From Oxytricha trifallax (lineage: Eukaryota > Ciliophora > Spirotrichea > Sporadotrichida > Oxytrichidae): DNA of 64,000 bases. A program made the position numbers and the translations under genes. Under the pieces are notes generated by a model. It saw only the letters and a list, made by a program, of their open reading frames with translations, was not told where the DNA came from and ran no database searches. The stretch spans positions 124,001-188,000 of the forward strand of contig ARYC01000106.1 of NCBI GenBank assembly GCA_000711775.1, in the 5' to 3' direction. Shown here piece after piece: positions 60,789 to 64,000 of the stretch; within the stretch, counting starts at the first letter, position 1, and each line of letters opens with the position of its first letter.

Positions 60789-62368
60789 AATTTATAAATT
60801 ATAATTTATATATTTTAATAAAATAAATATAATCGTGTTATTTAATATAATTCTAACTGATAATAATATTTAAATATTTTTTATGAATAAAAACTTAATT
60901 CAAATCATTTTATCTTCATAGCTCGATTGTTTATCTGTTTTTTATTATAAAGTCTTTAATTAATAAATGACCTAATTGTTTATTATCAAAGAAAATATAA
61001 AAGTATTATTCTTTGTACTAACTTTAATTTTTCAAAAAATATTAGGCAATCTTAGCTATTATTGATTTTTAACAATATATAATATAAATAAATATATTTT
61101 TAAAACTAAAGTAACATAAAAGTTTTGATTTTTTATCTGTATTTATATTATTGTGTATAATTTAAACATTTAATAGTATTTGTAATACAAATTAAAGAGT
61201 AATGGTAATCTATAAATAAAATATTATTTTAATTAGCATAAAAATATTCAATATTCTCTTTTATTAAATAAATTTATGGTAATAACATAGAAATATTTCG
61301 TTAAAAAAAATACAAACAAATAAAATAAGTTCATTTGCTTTTATTTCTAATAATCAAAAATAATAGTGGTAAATTACTAATCTCTATATCTAATAAACTT
61401 GTCACTATTTAACACTAAAATTAGTCAATCAGTTTAGTTAATGATGGATCTAAGTAAGTTGAAGTGGCATAATTTGAAGTGGCATTTATGATGTAAATAA
61501 ATTCCTACAATCTACTTCGCTACCACCCCGTTTTCCCAAAAACTAAGATGTCATAACCGATTGTGCCCAATGAATTTCAATTTTTCTAAAAAAGAAGAAT
61601 TAAGTCCACAAAGTTGTAATGAAAATAAATAATGTATTTTGAAATATCAATAATTAAAAAAAATTATATTTATTGCTATCACTGAACTTGATTAAGTTAT
61701 TGATCACAAACATAGATATAAATCTACTAAGTTAAATGAGTCTTAAGCAGGTGTTTTGACTTAAAATAAATTTGGATTATAAATATTTAATTAAAGTTTA
61801 TTTTGTATAAAGTAGTTAATAATTATCAACTAAAAGAAAATGGAAAATTTATTTTCTTTAATTTAATAATTTCAAATTAAATCAATTATTAAAATTCATT
61901 TTTTTAAGATAACATAAATTAATTAAAAGTTGAATTAAGAGTTATAAATCAATATTTATTTGAACAATAGATTATAATTTTAAAATAAAATCTCCATTCT
62001 AAATTTTTAATATTTACAATTATGAATGTTGTTTATAAAGTAGATCCTATAAATATACATACACTTCATATTTTAATTTATTTGAAAATAAATTTTAAGT
62101 TTAAATATTGTATTTATAATAAATCTAATTAATTATACATATAAAATTAAAATAGACCAATACTTTATAATGTTATAAATTTATGGTGCTATCATTTAAT
62201 AAGTTAAATTAAAAAAATTAATTTTAACATTATGTAAATTGATTACTCGGATCAATTCTCTCATGTAACAACATTTAAATTCATATAATAAAATATTTTA
62301 AGTAAGTTTTTTTAGAAATTACTTGCAATTGCCATTTTATATAATAATATTTATTTAATAGAATTAAT
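60789..62368. other. Intergenic, no gene seen
   Basis: A+T-rich. A direct repeat of TTGAAGTGGCAT occurs twice around 61459-61485, followed by a patch with slightly more G+C to 61570. No gene recognised. Confidence 0.45.
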
Positions 62369-62854
62369 TCATTTCATGGGCACTATCAAAAATTATTGTT
62401 TCTATAATTGTTGGCAAAAATCTTCCTCATCTTTAATATCATTAAAGTATTGATCAATTATTATTTCAGCAAAGTTCAAGTACTTATTCATTTATTTATG
62501 AAAATTGTAATTTTATCTAGTGTCTGAGATCAATTCAGTTTTTTATTGGTAATTTAGAATTAATTTGGTAAAATAATTATATAAGAGAATATTTTATAAC
62601 TTTTTCTAAAAATATATTTCTTTTGACATAAAATCTTAAGGATTGTAATATTATATGCAATCAATCTGTTTGAAAATTTAATATTTTAAATGTAAAATAA
62701 TTAGCTTAAATTTTCCTTATTAAATTGTGTTTTTACAATAATAGAATTTATTTATTTAAATTTGAATCTACTTTAAATTTGTTTTTAACTGACCTATTCT
62801 ATTGACTTATTAATAAATTTGAAAGTGTCTATCTTCTTAATATTCTTCCATCAT
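62369..62854 (-). CDS. PxK-tail family protein (161 aa), VPMK tail
   Basis: Open from a double ATG at 62849-62854 to TGA at 62369-62371. It begins MMEEYQEDRHFQIYQQ and ends KQQFLIVPMK. A second in-frame ATG at 62627-62629 would give 86 residues; the longer form is closer to the 159-164 residues of group 6. The acidic patch FNDIKDEEDF before the tail is unusual for the family. Last minus-strand copy in the window. Confidence 0.58.
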
Positions 62855-63303
62855 CTAAATTTTGGATTCAAGATCCTCATATAATTATAAAAAAGGTAAA
62901 ATATCTTCTTCAATATGTGTCCGGATATCATAGTAAATTTCGTAATTAATTATTTATTAAATATTTATTTAATTTGTCTTGATGTCTGAGGTTTAATTGC
63001 TGGCTCATTTTTTATTATTTAAAAAATTATTATAAGATATTGTCAAATGCAGTTTAAAATTATAATTAAAATAAATTTAATATTTTTTATAATATCAATA
63101 ATTTTATAAGTATTTAAAGTTAATTTGGCTCATTTTATACAATATATAAGGAATAAGAAAAGGTTTCTAATATTTTGTGGAAAAATAAATTAGTTATATA
63201 ATATAAAAAATAGTATTTGTAGATATAAATTAAAAAAGTTTTTATACATTATGCATAATTTGATTCTTAAAGTTAAATAAATAAATTCTTAACTTTCAAA
63301 ATT

Positions 63304-63826
63304 AATGGATCATACAATCACAATTATTTACAAAATTAAAAGAACACAGTAAAACAATTAATGCATATATAAAATAACATATTAGTAGTAAATAGTCATT
63401 TTATAAATTTTTCATAGTCTTTGATCATAACCTTAAAAAGCTCAATAAAAAATAAGTTAATAATTTTGATGATTTGTTAAAAGAAAATCTGTCAATTAAA
63501 TTAAAAGTTAAAGGAAAAGATTATTAAATATAGATTATGAATTTTGTAAAAAAGCAAAAATAAACTAGGAATTAATATGTAATGTAAAGTAATTCATAAA
63601 TTTAAAAGCATAGTTTATTAATGATAAAAATAGTCATATTTCTTTAAATTTATGACAATTTTGGTTTGTTTTAAACAAACTTAAAATATTAGAATTGAAA
63701 ATTAAACTTAGACATCTTTGTTAAGAACTACTCCTGCTTAATAGTTTGGCTGCGAGGTATTTAGCATTATTTGTTAAGGTATGATCTTGACTAAATTAAT
63801 TATTAGAGTATCCTGATAAATTGATA
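63304..63826 (+). pseudogene. PxK-tail family, group 5, decayed
   Basis: Starts MDHTITI at ATG 63304. In a shifted frame it reads KLKEHSKTINAYIKQ and FYKFFIVFDHNLKKLN, which follow the order of EIRKYGKTIKTLKKK and YFMVFEKLN of 49446. Near the end VKNYS and EYPDK recall EKNYS and FPDK, again in other frames; one extra T after the Lys codon hides the stop. Too damaged for a coding call. Confidence 0.4.
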
Positions 63827-64000
63827 GAGAAAATAATAGTTTTGAATTTCCTCAAATTTTAATTTGAAAATTTTGCTGACAAATTTATGTAAATTGAATT
63901 ATAGATGTATCTTTTGAAATACTCACTCATTTCCAGGCCAGTTAAAGCTTTGCTTTAAGTGGCTTTGAGTTATCATCACCTTGAGTTTCTTCAGATGTTT
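63827..64000. other. Window end, nothing called
   Basis: The last 170 bases include a slightly G/C-richer patch, GGCCAGTTAAAGCTTTGC, cut off by the window. No feature can be assigned. Confidence 0.3.

Overview
The window looks like a germline (micronuclear-type) region of a ciliate that reads TAA and TAG as glutamine and uses only TGA as stop. Under the standard code almost nothing long is open. With TAA/TAG = Gln, coherent proteins appear on both strands, and aligned paralogues end together at TGA. By eye the DNA is about four-fifths A+T. Two candidate introns are short (49 and 40 bp, GT...AG). The code, base composition and introns fit an oligohymenophorean such as a Tetrahymena relative, but the species is an inference.

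The main content is a multicopy family of small, lysine/glutamine-rich, probably helical proteins (98-164 residues). I found about 28 copies between 4.3 and 63.8 kb. Nearly all end in the same way: two or three hydrophobic residues, Pro, any residue, Lys, stop. I call this the PxK-tail family; I do not recognise it. Subgroups are visible. Group 1 carries a GTKQE-like block (15.6, 18.1, 23.1, 29.1, 43.9 kb). Group 2 is a pair at 20.7 and 25.6 kb. Group 3 has RD-S-I-PQN (31.0, 32.9, 33.6, 49.8, 50.9, 54.3 kb). Group 4 ends LPI[FY]PEK (36.5, 40.6 kb). Group 5 has HKDLINLIG and PP (45.6, 46.7, 49.4, 52.8, 63.3 kb). Group 6 is at 4.3 and 12.1 kb, and the rest are single copies. About 17 copies are open from ATG to TGA; the others carry one in-frame TGA, frameshifts, truncations or an insertion.

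Copies from 4 to 34 kb are all on the minus strand. Those from 36 to 50 kb are mostly on the plus strand, and from 49 kb on both orientations occur, including two tail-to-tail pairs that are duplicates of each other.

Between these genes lie foldback (long inverted-repeat) elements at 1-297, 19700-20689, 24607-24872, 26553-26757, 28084-28843, 29697-30504 and 48517-49330, plus an element with GGTACC ends that interrupts a family gene (46796-47322). One foldback element carries a frameshifted MBF1-type transcription coactivator gene between its arms. Another sits just behind the stop codon of a gene whose paralogue keeps the empty site. A G/C-rich dispersed repeat occurs at 8.45, 8.84, 10.9 and 52.0 kb.

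From 55.9 to 59.7 kb is a more ordinary block, richer in G+C and all on the plus strand: a BAR-like protein, an unidentified two-exon gene, and a multi-pass membrane RING-H2 protein whose frame is broken near its start and again by a TGA near its end. The stretches 298-4316, 6220-8446 and most intergenic DNA hold nothing I can call a gene.
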